Part shown: positions 18,157 to 27,138 of the stretch, piece after piece
Layout of the letters: the number at the start of each line of letters is the position of its first letter
Position numbering within the stretch: the stretch's first letter is position 1
Notes under the pieces: generated by a model
The model's database searches: none
Told to the model about the DNA's origin: nothing
The model's input: only the letters and a program-made list of their open reading frames with translations
Assembly (NCBI GenBank): GCA_021847105.1
Contig: JAJZUT010000012.1
Span: forward strand, 1 to 64,000
Source: Pseudomonadota bacterium
Lineage (GTDB): Bacteria; Pseudomonadota; Gammaproteobacteria; Steroidobacterales; Steroidobacteraceae
DNA length: 64,000 nt
Direction of reading: 5' to 3'
Program-made: the position numbers and the translations under genes

Positions 18157-19254
18157 CTATCGATAGTGTGTGTCGATCCAGCGCTGATAACTGCCATCCA
18201 TGACGGCACGCCACCACCACTCATGATCGAGATACCAGGTGAATGTCTCGCGTAGGCCCTGCGCCAGGGTCACTTCGGCCTGGTAGCCGAGCTCGCGTTC
18301 CGCCTTGGTGCAGTCGATGGCATAGCGGCGATCGTGCCCGGGCCGATCCTGGACGAAGTGGATGAGGCTTGCGCTCGGCTCACCGCGCGCCGCCGGTGCC
18401 GCCGGAAAACGCGCGGCGAGATCGGTCCGCTCCCGGAACGCCGCATCGGCTACCGCACACAGAGTCCGCACGAGGGTGAGGTTCTCGCTCTCGGCCCCCC
18501 CGCCGATGTTGTACACCTCGCCCGGCTTGCCGCGCTGAAGGACACGTTCAATGCCCCGACAGTGATCCGAGACGTGCAGCCAGTCGCGCACGTTGCGCCC
18601 GTCGCCGTAGATCGGCAGCGCCCGACCGTGCAGCAGGTTCACGATCATCAACGGGATGAGCTTCTCCGGGAAATGGAATGGCCCGTAGTTGTTCGAGCAA
18701 TTGCTAATGGTCGTGTTCAAGCCGTAGGTATGGTGATAGGCGCGCACCAAGTGATCCGAGGCGGCCTTGCTCGCCGAGTACGGCGAGTTGGGTGCGTAAC
18801 GCGTCTGCTCCGTGAAAGCCGGATCATCCGGGCCCAGCGAGCCGTACACCTCGTCGGTGGACACGTGATGGAAGCGGTGGGACGACACGGTGCGTTCCTT
18901 CAGCCACACGGTGCGCGCGGCCTTGAGCATCGAGTGCGTGCCCTGCACGTTGGTCTCGATAAACGCGTCGGGCCCGTGAATGGATCGATCGACGTGCGAT
19001 TCCGCGGCGAAATGCACGATGGTGTCGATCAGCTCCTCGCGCAGCAACCGCTCCACGAGCGCGGTATCGCGAATGTCGCCCGGCTCGAAACGCAGCTCGG
19101 AACGTCCCTTGGCCGCTTCGAGATTGGCGAGGTTACCGGCATAGGTCAACGCATCGAGTACGACCACCCGCTCGCCCGGATAGGTCCTGAGCCAGTGATG
19201 TACGAAGTTTGCGCCGATGAAGCCGGCGCCGCCGGTCACGAGGAGCTTAGCCAT
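18157..19254 (-). CDS. rfbB: dTDP-glucose 4,6-dehydratase
   Basis: A 365-residue SDR enzyme, second in dTDP-L-rhamnose synthesis. Motifs are VTGGAGFIGANFVHHW (NAD site), HHVSTDEVYGSLG (catalytic Thr-Asp-Glu) and PYSASKAASDHLVRAY (Tyr and Lys), all intact, plus GDGRNVRDWLHVSDH. Its start overlaps the end of rfbD by eight bases. The gene order from upstream to downstream is rfbA, rfbC, rfbD, rfbB, a complete set for dTDP-rhamnose. Confidence 0.96.
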   Translation of the reverse strand: MAKLLVTGGAGFIGANFVHHWLRTYPGERVVVLDALTYAGNLANLEAAKGRSELRFEPGDIRDTALVERLLREELIDTIVHFAAESHVDRSIHGPDAFIETNVQGTHSMLKAARTVWLKERTVSSHRFHHVSTDEVYGSLGPDDPAFTEQTRYAPNSPYSASKAASDHLVRAYHHTYGLNTTISNCSNNYGPFHFPEKLIPLMIVNLLHGRALPIYGDGRNVRDWLHVSDHCRGIERVLQRGKPGEVYNIGGGAESENLTLVRTLCAVADAAFRERTDLAARFPAAPAARGEPSASLIHFVQDRPGHDRRYAIDCTKAERELGYQAEVTLAQGLRETFTWYLDHEWWWRAVMDGSYQRWIDTHYR

Positions 19255-20113
19255 GGGTCGATGCTTTCAGTGTCTCGCGCAACCGCTGCCGCCAATGCGC
19301 CGGGGTGAGGCCGAGCGCACTCAGTGAGCGCTTGTCGAGCACGCTATATCCTGGACGGCGCGCGGGCGTGGGGTACTCTTCCGTCGCGATGGGGGTGACC
19401 GTGACACCGGATGGCAGCAGACCGAGCGCGCTGCCCTCCTCGGCGATGGCGACGGCGAAGTCGTACCAGCTGGCCACGCCCGCGTCGGTCCAGTGATGGA
19501 TCCCGAGGACTTCCGGGCGCACTGCAATCTGCCAAAGGACCTCGGCCAGGGGCCGGGCCGCGGTCGGCGTGCCGATCTGATCGGCAACGACTCGCACCGC
19601 ACCTCGCTCGCGCATCAGGCGCAGCATGGTGTTGAGGAAATTCTTCCCCTCGGCGGCATAGACCCAGGCCGTCCGCACGACGACGGAACGCTCCGGCAGC
19701 GCCTCGAGAACGACCCGTTCGCCCTCGCACTTAGTCATGCCATAGACGCTCAGGGGATTTGTCGGCGCGTCCGGTGGATAGGGCGAGGCGGCCCGACCAT
19801 CGAAAACGAAGTCGGTCGAGAGGTGCACGAGCCGCATCCCCCCCTCGCGCGCAGCCGCGGCCAGGTACCCCGGCGCTTCGCTGTTGATGCGCCGAGCCAT
19901 TTCGGGCTCGGATTGGGCCTTGTCGACTGCCGTGTACGCCGCCGCATTGATGATCGCATCGGGACGTGCCACGGCGAGTTGCCGACGAACCGCCTCCGGA
20001 TCGCCCACGTCGAGCTCCGCATGCGTGCAGGCGATGAGATCAACGTTCCCTGGGCAGGTCGCGCGCAGCATGCGGCCGACCTGGCCGCCAGCGCCCGTCA
20101 CCAGCACCTTCAC
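19247..20113 (-). CDS. rfbD: dTDP-4-dehydrorhamnose reductase
   Basis: A 288-residue enzyme of the last step of dTDP-L-rhamnose synthesis. It has VTGAGGQVGRML (NADPH site), HLSTDFVFDG and YGMTKCEGE (Tyr/Lys pair), and the substrate segment RTAWVYAAEGKNFLNTML. The start is GTG at 20113, whose GTGA overlaps the rfbC stop. The longer open frame upstream is only read-through of the rfbC region in another frame. Confidence 0.94.
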   Translation of the reverse strand: MKVLVTGAGGQVGRMLRATCPGNVDLIACTHAELDVGDPEAVRRQLAVARPDAIINAAAYTAVDKAQSEPEMARRINSEAPGYLAAAAREGGMRLVHLSTDFVFDGRAASPYPPDAPTNPLSVYGMTKCEGERVVLEALPERSVVVRTAWVYAAEGKNFLNTMLRLMRERGAVRVVADQIGTPTAARPLAEVLWQIAVRPEVLGIHHWTDAGVASWYDFAVAIAEEGSALGLLPSGVTVTPIATEEYPTPARRPGYSVLDKRSLSALGLTPAHWRQRLRETLKASTHG

Positions 20114-20658
20114 GAATAGACCTCCGCGGCCTCGAGATAGGGCGCTGCGGCATCCTTGCCCGACAGCACGGGCTGCTCCCCGGCCGGGAGCGGCCAGCGC
20201 ACGTCCAGGGTCGGATCGTTCCAGCGGATGGCCCGCTCGTGCTCGGGGGCCCAAAAGTCGGTGACCTTGTAGAGAAAATCCGCCGACTCGCTGAGCACGA
20301 GGTAGCCGTGTGCAAACCCGGGCGGGACCCACAGCATGTGATAGTTCTCGGCGGACAGCTCCACCCCTACCCACCGGCCGAAGGTCGGAGATGCCCGGCG
20401 TATATCGACCGCGACATCAAACACCCTGCCGTGGGTGACGCGGACCAGCTTGCCCTGTGGCTGGCGGATCTGATAGTGCAGGCCGCGCAGGATGTGGCGT
20501 GCCGAGTGGCTGTGGTTGTCCTGCACGAATTTCAGATCCAGGCCCGCGGCGGCAAACTTGCGCTGCTCCCAGCTCTCCAGGAAGAACCCGCGCTCATCAC
20601 CGAATACCTTCGGGCGGATGAGCACCACCTCGGGGATCGCCGTCGGCTCGAACTGCAT
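20110..20658 (-). CDS. rfbC: dTDP-4-dehydrorhamnose 3,5-epimerase
   Basis: A 182-residue cupin-fold epimerase of normal length. GDERGFFLESW, HSHSARHILRGLHYQ (catalytic His) and VPPGFAHGYLVLSE are the family signatures, and KVTDFWAPEHERAIRWND closes the substrate pocket. It starts inside the rfbA stop codon (TAATG overlap), so both genes are tightly coupled. Confidence 0.96.
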   Translation of the reverse strand: MQFEPTAIPEVVLIRPKVFGDERGFFLESWEQRKFAAAGLDLKFVQDNHSHSARHILRGLHYQIRQPQGKLVRVTHGRVFDVAVDIRRASPTFGRWVGVELSAENYHMLWVPPGFAHGYLVLSESADFLYKVTDFWAPEHERAIRWNDPTLDVRWPLPAGEQPVLSGKDAAAPYLEAAEVYS

Positions 20659-21530
20659 TAGCGGGGCTCCTTCAGCAGCTCGAGCAGATACGTGCCGTAG
20701 CCGCTCTTGGCGAGCGGCTGGGCCAGCCGCTCAAGTTGGGTCGCATCGATGAAGCCCGCCCGGTACGCGATTTCCTCCGGGCAGCCCACCTTCAGACCCT
20801 GGCGCGCCTCGAGGGCCTCAATGAAACTCGAGGCCTGGATGAGGGACTCATGCGTGCCGGTGTCGAGCCAGGCCACGCCGCGGCCGAGCAGCTCGACGGT
20901 GAGTGCGCCGCGCTCAAGATAGAGGCGGTTGAGGTCCGTGATCTCGAGCTCACCGCGCGCCGAGGGCTGCAGGCGCTCGGCCAGCTCGACGACCTGGTGA
21001 TCGTAGAAATACAGCCCCGTGACCGCGTAGTTCGATTTAGGCGCGGCGGGCTTTTCCTCCAGCGTCACGGCCCGCCCCTCGGCATCGAAGCTCACCACGC
21101 CGTAGCGCTGCGGGTCGCGCACCCGGTAGGCAAACACGGTCGCGCCGCTGCCGCGTCCGACGGCAGCCTTCAACTGTTCGGGCAGACCGTGGCCGTAGAA
21201 AATGTTGTCGCCCAGCACCAGTGCCACGGGATCCTGGCCGATGAAGCGCTTGCCGATCAGAAAGGCCTGCGCCAGGCCCTCGGGACGGGGCTGCTCGGCA
21301 TAGGTGAACGACACGCCCCATTGCCTCCCATCGCCCAGCAAGCGGCGGAAGAGCGGCAGATCCTGGGGGGTCGAGATCAGCAGGATGTCCCGAATCCCGG
21401 CCAGCATCAGTGCCGAAATGGGGTAATACACCATGGGTTTGTCGTAGACCGGCAGCAGCTGCTTGCTGATGCTCAAAGTGACCGGATGCAACCGTGTACC
21501 GGCGCCACCGGCGAGAACGATACCTTTCAC
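20658..21530 (-). CDS. rfbA: Glucose-1-phosphate thymidylyltransferase
   Basis: A 290-residue nucleotidyltransferase forming dTDP-glucose from glucose-1-phosphate and dTTP. The pyrophosphorylase motif is [20 protein letters not shown] at the N-terminus; [15 protein letters not shown] and [13 protein letters not shown] are conserved. The start GTG (VKGIVLAGG) at 21530 gives the usual N-terminus and length; the open frame runs further upstream with no family similarity. First gene of the rhamnose operon in transcription order, with an 80-base gap from gmhB. Confidence 0.95.
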   Translation of the reverse strand: MKGIVLAGGAGTRLHPVTLSISKQLLPVYDKPMVYYPISALMLAGIRDILLISTPQDLPLFRRLLGDGRQWGVSFTYAEQPRPEGLAQAFLIGKRFIGQDPVALVLGDNIFYGHGLPEQLKAAVGRGSGATVFAYRVRDPQRYGVVSFDAEGRAVTLEEKPAAPKSNYAVTGLYFYDHQVVELAERLQPSARGELEITDLNRLYLERGALTVELLGRGVAWLDTGTHESLIQASSFIEALEARQGLKVGCPEEIAYRAGFIDATQLERLAQPLAKSGYGTYLLELLKEPR

Positions 21531-21610
21531 AGGACTGGGCTCCCCATCCCCAATGTCGGGCCTGAAGCTTGCCACGGCCGGCCAGCGAGCGTCATGCGCC
21601 AATTCTCAGC

Positions 21611-22252
21611 CTATGCCGGGCGCCCCGGCGTACTAAGGACGTCCTGCACGCAGCTGAGCAAGTCCTCGTAGACCCCGTCCGCGGCGGCAACGGCCTCTGC
21701 GGACAGAGCATACCCGGTGCGTACCAGAAAACAGCGGCCAATGCCCGCAGCGCGTCCGGCCTGCACGTCCGTGAGCCGGTCTCCGACCAGGAAGGAGCTC
21801 GCCGCATCAATCTCGAGCGCGCGGATTACTTTTACCAGCATCCCCGGTCCGGGCTTGCGGCACTCGCACGCCCGACGGTACTGCGGCACCGGCGCATCCG
21901 GCAGGTGCGGACAGTACTCGATGGCATCGAGCGTCACGCCGGCATGTCGCAGGCGCTCGCGGTACTGGTCGGTCAGGCGCTGATAGTCCGCCTCCGTGTA
22001 CAGTCCCCGGGCGATGCCGGACTGATTCGTGACCACCACCCGGCGGTAACCGGCCGCCTCGAGCGCACGCAGCGCCTGGACCACGCCGGGCAACAGCACG
22101 AAGTCCTCGATCCGGTGCACGAAGGCGCGCTCCTCATTGAGTACGCCGTCGCGATCGATGAAGGCGGCCCGCTGAGTGCGCGACCCTCTGCCTACGCCTT
22201 GCCCTGCGGGCCGGCTGCCGCCGTCGCGGATTGCTCCAGACGATTCTGTCAT
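21611..22252 (-). CDS. gmhB: D-glycero-beta-D-manno-heptose-1,7-bisphosphate 7-phosphatase
   Basis: A 213-residue HAD phosphatase of the ADP-heptose route for LPS core. The nucleophile motif is AFIDRDGVLNEE, with Asp-x-Asp; VVTNQSGIARG is motif II, and CECRKPGPGML and FLVGDRLTDVQAG complete the active site. The cysteine-rich CECRKP loop is typical of GmhB (zinc site). Its start overlaps the hldC stop by ATGA, so hldC and gmhB are coupled. It has a roughly 25-residue N-terminal extension compared with usual GmhB proteins. Confidence 0.92.
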   Translation of the reverse strand: MTESSGAIRDGGSRPAGQGVGRGSRTQRAAFIDRDGVLNEERAFVHRIEDFVLLPGVVQALRALEAAGYRRVVVTNQSGIARGLYTEADYQRLTDQYRERLRHAGVTLDAIEYCPHLPDAPVPQYRRACECRKPGPGMLVKVIRALEIDAASSFLVGDRLTDVQAGRAAGIGRCFLVRTGYALSAEAVAAADGVYEDLLSCVQDVLSTPGRPA

Positions 22253-22731
22253 GTGCCCCGGATCCGCCGCACGAGAGCCGAAGTCGAATACCCCTCGACG
22301 AACGGGATGGCGAGCGAACGGCCGCCCCAGGAGCGCATCAGGCGAGTCTCCTCCAAAGTCTCCATGTCGTAATCACCGCCCTTGACGTAGAGGTCGGGCC
22401 GGCAGCGCGAAAGCAGCTCACAGGGGGTTTTCTCATCGAACAGCGTCACGAACGAGACGCTCTCGAGCGCGGCCAGCACGATGAGCCGGTCGGACTCGGC
22501 GTTGAGCGGGCGGTCCGGACCCTTGCCCTGAAGACGGGCCGATGCATCGCTGTTGACCGCGACCAGGAGTGCGGCCCCGAGTTCTCGCGCCGCAGCCAGG
22601 TAGAGGACGTGGCCGCGATGCAGCACGTCGAACACGCCATTCGTGAACACGAGCGGGCGCGGCCACGGATAAGAGGCCGCCTCGCCGCTCGGGAGAATCT
22701 TGCGAGTCAGAGTCGGTGAGAGCTCGGTCAT
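22249..22731 (-). CDS. hldC: D-beta-D-heptose 1-phosphate adenylyltransferase (stand-alone HldC)
   Basis: A 160-residue cytidylyltransferase-fold enzyme carrying only the C-terminal half of HldE. FTNGVFDVLHRGHVLYL holds the HxGH nucleotide motif; EGYSTSALVRRIRG is the ISTT-like C-terminal motif. The kinase half is a separate gene (25610-26539), so the bifunctional enzyme is split here. The start at 22731 is the first ATG. About 1.9 kb of unrelated DNA lies upstream, between it and hldD. Confidence 0.9.
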   Translation of the reverse strand: MTELSPTLTRKILPSGEAASYPWPRPLVFTNGVFDVLHRGHVLYLAAARELGAALLVAVNSDASARLQGKGPDRPLNAESDRLIVLAALESVSFVTLFDEKTPCELLSRCRPDLYVKGGDYDMETLEETRLMRSWGGRSLAIPFVEGYSTSALVRRIRGT

Positions 22732-23206
22732 GATCGCCTTACGCGGCGGCGCTTCCGGTCACGACGCCCATCGGGCTCGCGGGAGGCAGATTCGCCGTAA
22801 ATCGTGGGTCCAAAGTGGTCATTCAAGAGGGACTTCATGACGCAAGTGTCCGAGCCAATGGCCCGTCAGCACGCGAAGACTCCCCCGATCAGCGGCGCTG
22901 CGTACGTCCGCTGCAACGGTGCGGATTGCAACTTTTTTCGACGGGACGCAACGACTGCGGAGCAGTCCGCTCGAACACCGCCGGAATATCAACACAGCAC
23001 CGTCCGGCCCTCGCCATTATCAGCGTGCGGCGGCATAAACGGCAAGGCTGCGAGCCGGCGGCGCACGAACGGGCCCGCAAGCCCCTGGGTGGAATGGGCC
23101 CCTGCGGTCCAGCCCCGCAAGTGCCGCGCTTGCGGCAGCACAGCCGGGCGCAGAGCGTGAGCCGGGGATTCGGGGACCGACATGGCCGGTGGACTCAGGA
23201 ACGGGC
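22732..23206. other. Non-coding or degraded stretch upstream of hldC
   Basis: About 475 bases with several overlapping frames on both strands that show no family resemblance. A short GACTGC-ggag-GCAGTC-like hairpin sits near 22960. It probably contains the hldC promoter plus remains of the insertion that brought the toxin-antitoxin-like genes. No RNA gene is recognised. Confidence 0.4.
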
Positions 23207-23323
23207 CGGCACGGCGATGTCGGCTCGCTGCAGCGCCTCGGATTCCCGGTCGATGTGCTCACACCCAATGCGCTGCCCGATGAATTTCGAGCCGCGGTGC
23301 TCGCTGGAGCGATCCCTCTGTGA
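23207..23323 (+). pseudogene. Remnant of an MNT-type nucleotidyltransferase (C-terminal end)
   Basis: The plus-strand frame ends LGFPVDVLTPNALPDEFR and then AAVLAGAIPL before a TGA at 23321. This matches the C-terminus of minimal nucleotidyltransferases that pair with HEPN proteins (compare the VDVVTPxxLxxxxRxRVLxEAVPL pattern). The N-terminal GSxxRG...DxD catalytic part is missing upstream. The stop overlaps a GTG (GTGA) opening VSRDSRGLHEKL, which weakly resembles the first codons of a DUF86 HEPN gene and then stops. The pair appears to be decayed. Confidence 0.5.
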
Positions 23324-23495
23324 GCCGCGACTCTCGGGGATTGCACGAGAAGCTGTCGCATAGCGACAATGCGAGCGAACGCATTGGCATTGTACCCGCG
23401 ACAAATTCTTCTCAGTGAGATCCCGCGGCACGCGTAATCGTCCAACCAATCAACCCGCCCCGTCCTATTAGCCACTCGGCAGAACCCTGCGGCCA

Positions 23496-24026
23496 CTATT
23501 GCGGCCTGTGCGGCAGCAGATCTGCCAGCGCATCCAGTGTCTTTTGCGGCAAGCGCTCCAGTGGATAGTATTTCGTGATGATCTGCAGCGCGTGCTCATA
23601 CGAGCGAACCTCCAGAAGACGAAGGAGGAAGCGGACATCCTCTTCATCGTGAAATTCCGCTCCGATGCGCATCGCCAAGCTCTTCATCGCGAGCAGATAC
23701 TCCGGTTGCGCCGTCACCACACGCAGGTGATCGAGTTCGAGAAAAGGGGAAAACTCGCCCGCCGTGCTCATGAAGCCTTTCACCGCGTCATTGAGCCAGT
23801 GAACGTCGATGCCCGCCTTAATGGCCGAGCGAGCCGCAGCCTCGCGAACCTTTTCGGGCGGACGAAAGAAGGCGTCGACATCCCGCGTCGAAGGGCGAGC
23901 GCCGTACGCCAGGCACATGACAGCGCCACCCACGAGGAAGAGCTCGCCAACGGTATCGACTTGACGCAGCTCCTCGTTCAAAAGCTCGAACAGTCGGCGA
24001 ATATCCGTCTTGCTCAGCGCCGCCAT
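23496..24026 (-). CDS. DUF6036-type nucleotidyltransferase-like protein
   Basis: A 176-residue protein with a nucleotidyltransferase-fold start: FLVGGAVMCLAYGARPSTRDVDAFF, where the GG and the DxD motif (RDVDAFF) fit the AbiEii/DUF6036 group. The rest is helical, with AMKSLAMRIGAEFHDEEDVRFLLR. It starts 7 bases after the RHH gene on the same strand. In family terms such proteins are often toxin-like partners of small DNA-binding proteins. Function here is inferred from context only. It might instead be an orphan domestic enzyme. Confidence 0.72.
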   Translation of the reverse strand: MAALSKTDIRRLFELLNEELRQVDTVGELFLVGGAVMCLAYGARPSTRDVDAFFRPPEKVREAAARSAIKAGIDVHWLNDAVKGFMSTAGEFSPFLELDHLRVVTAQPEYLLAMKSLAMRIGAEFHDEEDVRFLLRLLEVRSYEHALQIITKYYPLERLPQKTLDALADLLPHRPQ

Positions 24027-24033
24027 CTAACGC

Positions 24034-24531
24034 CTACACCTGTGCGCCGACGCTCGAATCGATGAAGATGTTGCGCCGGCGGAACGGGGCCGGTGAGTGA
24101 GTCAGCAGGTACAGGCGCAGCGACGGAAGCGCCGACCCGAACACCGGCTCCGCGAGCGCTTCGATCCTTCGGGTCCACGCAGGCGCCGCCAGACCACGCA
24201 GGTTGCAGGCCGTCTCGCACATGGCCGCAACATAATTGGCCGAAAACGGCGAGAGCTCCGCCTGCGGTGCGGCAGCAACGGCTTGACGTAGTTCCGCCGC
24301 GGTCAGGCTGGCGAGCAGAGAGTTGAGTTCCGCGAGCGCGAAGGACGGCTCCGTTGCCTCGCTGAGCGCAGCGACGGCCTCCTGAAACGCTGTCGCATGT
24401 GCCGGGAGCACGCGACTCAATACATAGGCCGACATATCCATGCCTGCCTGCTGGGCTGCGCGGCGGATCGCCGACTTTTCCGCCTCAGACACGCGCACTT
24501 GCAACTGCGAGAGCTTTACCGGCTGATTCAT
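24034..24531 (-). CDS. Ribbon-helix-helix type regulator, putative antitoxin
   Basis: A 165-residue protein. The first 45 residues (LSQLQVRVSEAEKSAIRRA and AAQQAGMDMSAYVLSRVL) fit a DUF1778/MobC-like ribbon-helix-helix: a basic strand followed by two helices. The remaining 120 residues are Ala/Leu-rich and helical and could bind the partner protein. It is the first gene of a two-gene unit with the DUF6036-type protein. A palindrome just upstream is a natural autoregulatory site. RHH plus nucleotidyltransferase suggests a toxin-antitoxin or related selfish module; this is not proven. Confidence 0.65.
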   Translation of the reverse strand: MNQPVKLSQLQVRVSEAEKSAIRRAAQQAGMDMSAYVLSRVLPAHATAFQEAVAALSEATEPSFALAELNSLLASLTAAELRQAVAAAPQAELSPFSANYVAAMCETACNLRGLAAPAWTRRIEALAEPVFGSALPSLRLYLLTHSPAPFRRRNIFIDSSVGAQV

Positions 24532-24561
24532 ACGCCTAGCGTAAAGCCGATCGACGTTTTC

Positions 24562-24581
24562 GTCAATACATACGTATTGAC
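24562..24581 (-). promoter_or_regulatory. Palindromic operator candidate upstream of the RHH gene
   Basis: GTCAATA and TATTGAC form a perfect 7-bp inverted repeat around a 6-base centre (CATACG), 30 bases before the RHH start codon. On the minus strand one arm supplies TTGACG, close to a -35 consensus. This is where an RHH protein would repress its own gene. Confidence 0.55.
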
Positions 24582-24620
24582 ATCAATGACTCCGTGCAGA
24601 GAGCGTATTTGAACCCGCCA

Positions 24621-25613
24621 TCACCCCTGTCCCGCCAGCCACTCGGCATAGCGGTGCACGCCGGACTCGACATCCGCGAACTCGACGTCGCAGCCCGTCG
24701 CGCGCAAGGCCGCGAGGTCCGCTTCGGTGCGGCACTGGTACTTGCCGATGAGCGCCTCGGGAAAGGGCGTGTACTCGATCAGGCCCGCCTGAATCTGCTC
24801 GGCAAGCGACAGTGCCGCCTCGCCACGCTCGGCGCGCGTCGCATTGATCGTGGCATGGGCGACATCATTGAAGGGCTGCGAGCGGCCCGAACCCACATTG
24901 AAGATGCCGCTGCGCTCGGGGTGACGCAGGAACCACAGGTTCACGGCCACCACGTCCCCGACGTACACGAAATCCCGGGTCTGCTCGCCCGGACCGTAAC
25001 CGCCGTACTCGCCGAAGAGTTTGACCTTGCCGTGTTCGCGCAGCTGCCCGAAATGGTGAAACGCCACGGAAGCCATGCGGCCCTTGTGCTGCTCACGCGG
25101 GCCGTAGACGTTGAAGTAGCGGAATCCCGTCACCTGGTGCCGCGCGGTCGGCAGCATGCGCCGCACGATGTTATCAAACAGGAGTTTCGAGTAGCCGTAC
25201 ACGTTCAGCGGTCGCTCGCACTCGGGACTTTCACGAAACACCGTGCTGTCACCGTAGGTCGCCGCCGAGGAGGCGTACAGCAGCCGCGTGCCCTGCGCCT
25301 GGCAGGCATCGAGCAGGCGCTTCGAGCACCGATAGTTGTTCTCGAGCATGTACTGGCCGTTGTGCTCCATGGTGTCCGAGCAAGCGCCCTCGTGAAAGAC
25401 CGCCTCGATCCGCCCGAACTCGCCGCGCTCGAAACGCCGGTAGAACTCGTCCCGATCGAAGTAATCGCTGAGCCGCGCGCCAAGCAGGTTGCGGTACTTC
25501 ATGCCCTCGGTGAGATCATCCACTGCGATGAGATCATCGATGCCGATGGCATTGAGTCCGTGCACCAGATTGCTGCCGATCATGCCGGCTGCGCCCGTCA
25601 CCACCACTTTCAT
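24621..25613 (-). CDS. hldD: ADP-L-glycero-D-manno-heptose 6-epimerase
   Basis: A 330-residue SDR epimerase converting ADP-D-glycero- to ADP-L-glycero-manno-heptose, the donor for LPS inner core. [15 protein letters not shown] is the NADP motif; [10 protein letters not shown] and [13 protein letters not shown] provide the catalytic Ser, Tyr and Lys; [15 protein letters not shown] is a strong family signature. It overlaps hldA by ATGA. Normal length and no defects. Confidence 0.96.
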   Translation of the reverse strand: MKVVVTGAAGMIGSNLVHGLNAIGIDDLIAVDDLTEGMKYRNLLGARLSDYFDRDEFYRRFERGEFGRIEAVFHEGACSDTMEHNGQYMLENNYRCSKRLLDACQAQGTRLLYASSAATYGDSTVFRESPECERPLNVYGYSKLLFDNIVRRMLPTARHQVTGFRYFNVYGPREQHKGRMASVAFHHFGQLREHGKVKLFGEYGGYGPGEQTRDFVYVGDVVAVNLWFLRHPERSGIFNVGSGRSQPFNDVAHATINATRAERGEAALSLAEQIQAGLIEYTPFPEALIGKYQCRTEADLAALRATGCDVEFADVESGVHRYAEWLAGQG

Positions 25614-26539
25614 CCAAACAACTCCTCGTAGCTCGCCGTGGCGGTGCCGAACTTGCCCACCACGATGGCCCCGGCGCGGTTGGCGATCGGCATCGCCTCG
25701 CGCAACGACACTCCAGCGGCAATCATCGAGGCGAGCGTGGCAATCACCGTGTCCCCGGCGCCGGTGACATCGAACACTTCGCGGGCCTGCGCCGCGATGC
25801 GCTGGTGCCCGTGCTCATCGAACAGCGACATGCCCTCCTCGCTGCGGGTGAGCAGCAGCGCATCGAGCCGGTGGGCGCGGCGCAGGTTCGCCACGCGCTC
25901 CTCGAGCTGGCGCTCGCTCGACCATGGGCCGATCACGTGCGCGAGCTCGGCGCGGTTCGGCGTGACGACCGTCGCGCCGGCGTAGCGGGCGTAGTTATCG
26001 CCCTTCGGATCGACCAGCACCGGCTTGCCCGCCGCGCGCGCCCGCTCGATCATCTCCGAGATGTGGGTCAGCCCGCCCTTGCCGTAATCGGAGAAGATCA
26101 CCGCGCCGCAGGCCGGCACGCTGAGCTCGAAGTCCGCGAGCATGCCGGAGAGAATTTCGTGATCGGGCTTGTTCTCGAAGTCCACCCGTACCAGCTGCTG
26201 CGCGCGGCCGATGACGCGCAGCTTCACGCTCGTGTAGAGCTGCGGATCTCGACCGAGACGGCTCTCGATCGCACGCTCGGCGAGCAGCGCCTCGAGGCGG
26301 CGCGCCGGCTCGTCATCGCCGACGACGGTGATGAGCGTCGCCACCGGTCCCAGCGCCCGCACGTTGAGTGCGACATTGGCCGCACCGCCCAATCGGTCCT
26401 CCTCGCGCGTCACCCGCACGACCGGTACGGGTGCCTCGGGCGAGATGCGCTCGACGTCCCCGAACAGGTACCGATCGAGCATCGCATCGCCGACCACCAG
26501 CACCCGCGCGCCGGCGAGACGCGCCTTCAAGTCGTTCAT
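25610..26539 (-). CDS. hldA: D-beta-D-heptose 7-phosphate kinase (stand-alone HldA)
   Basis: A 309-residue PfkB-family kinase equal to the N-terminal half of Hld[45 protein letters not shown] and [15 protein letters not shown] (anion hole and catalytic Asp) are all present. The start [10 protein letters not shown] at 26539 overlaps the gmhA stop by ATGA; the longer open frame upstream is antisense-like read-through of gmhA. The adenylyltransferase half is hldC, 2.9 kb away. Confidence 0.94.
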   Translation of the reverse strand: MNDLKARLAGARVLVVGDAMLDRYLFGDVERISPEAPVPVVRVTREEDRLGGAANVALNVRALGPVATLITVVGDDEPARRLEALLAERAIESRLGRDPQLYTSVKLRVIGRAQQLVRVDFENKPDHEILSGMLADFELSVPACGAVIFSDYGKGGLTHISEMIERARAAGKPVLVDPKGDNYARYAGATVVTPNRAELAHVIGPWSSERQLEERVANLRRAHRLDALLLTRSEEGMSLFDEHGHQRIAAQAREVFDVTGAGDTVIATLASMIAAGVSLREAMPIANRAGAIVVGKFGTATASYEELFG

Positions 26540-27129
26540 GGTGTCCCGGCCAGTCCGAGTGTTGACTCGATCAGCCCGCACAGCGTGTGTCCGATGAAGG
26601 CATGCGCCTCCTGGATGCGCGCAGTGCTGTCGCTCGGTACGACAACGGCAAGATCGCACAGCGCGCGCAGCGCTCCGCCGTCGCGCCCGAGCAGGCCGAT
26701 GACCTGCAGGCCGCGCTCGCGCGCCGCCTCGACCGCCTTGATGACGTTGCGCGAATTGCCGGAGGTCGAGATGCCGAGCAGACAATCCCCCGGCGCGCCG
26801 AGCGCGGCCACCTGCCTCGCGAACACCTCATCGAAGCTGTAGTCGTTGGCGATGCAGGTGAGCGCCGAGGTGTCGGTGGTCAGGGCGAGCGCGGCGAGCG
26901 GCCGGCGGTCGCGGACAAACCGGCCGGTGAGCTCCGCGGCGATGTGTTGGCTGTCGGCCGCCGAGCCGCCATTGCCGCACAGCAGCACCTTGCCGCCCTG
27001 CGCGAGCGCCGCGCTCAACCGCTCGCCCGCCTCACGGATCGGCTCGGCGAGCCCCGCGAGGCGCTCGAACAGCCTCTGGTGCTCGCGCAGATTGGTCTCG
27101 ATGAGAGTTGTCATGTCGTTGGTCGTCAT
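26536..27129 (-). CDS. gmhA: Sedoheptulose 7-phosphate isomerase
   Basis: A 197-residue SIS-domain isomerase, first step of ADP-heptose synthesis. LLCGNGGSAADSQHIAAEL is the signature, with TDTSALTCIANDYSFDEVF and GISTSGNSRNVIKAVEAA lining the sugar-phosphate site. Coupled to hldA through ATGA. It starts only 9 bases after the end of pgi, so pgi-gmhA-hldA-hldD is one transcription unit. A second start six codons in (MTTLIETNL) is also possible. Confidence 0.94.
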   Translation of the reverse strand: MTTNDMTTLIETNLREHQRLFERLAGLAEPIREAGERLSAALAQGGKVLLCGNGGSAADSQHIAAELTGRFVRDRRPLAALALTTDTSALTCIANDYSFDEVFARQVAALGAPGDCLLGISTSGNSRNVIKAVEAARERGLQVIGLLGRDGGALRALCDLAVVVPSDSTARIQEAHAFIGHTLCGLIESTLGLAGTP

Positions 27130-27138
27130 CTTCGCCCT

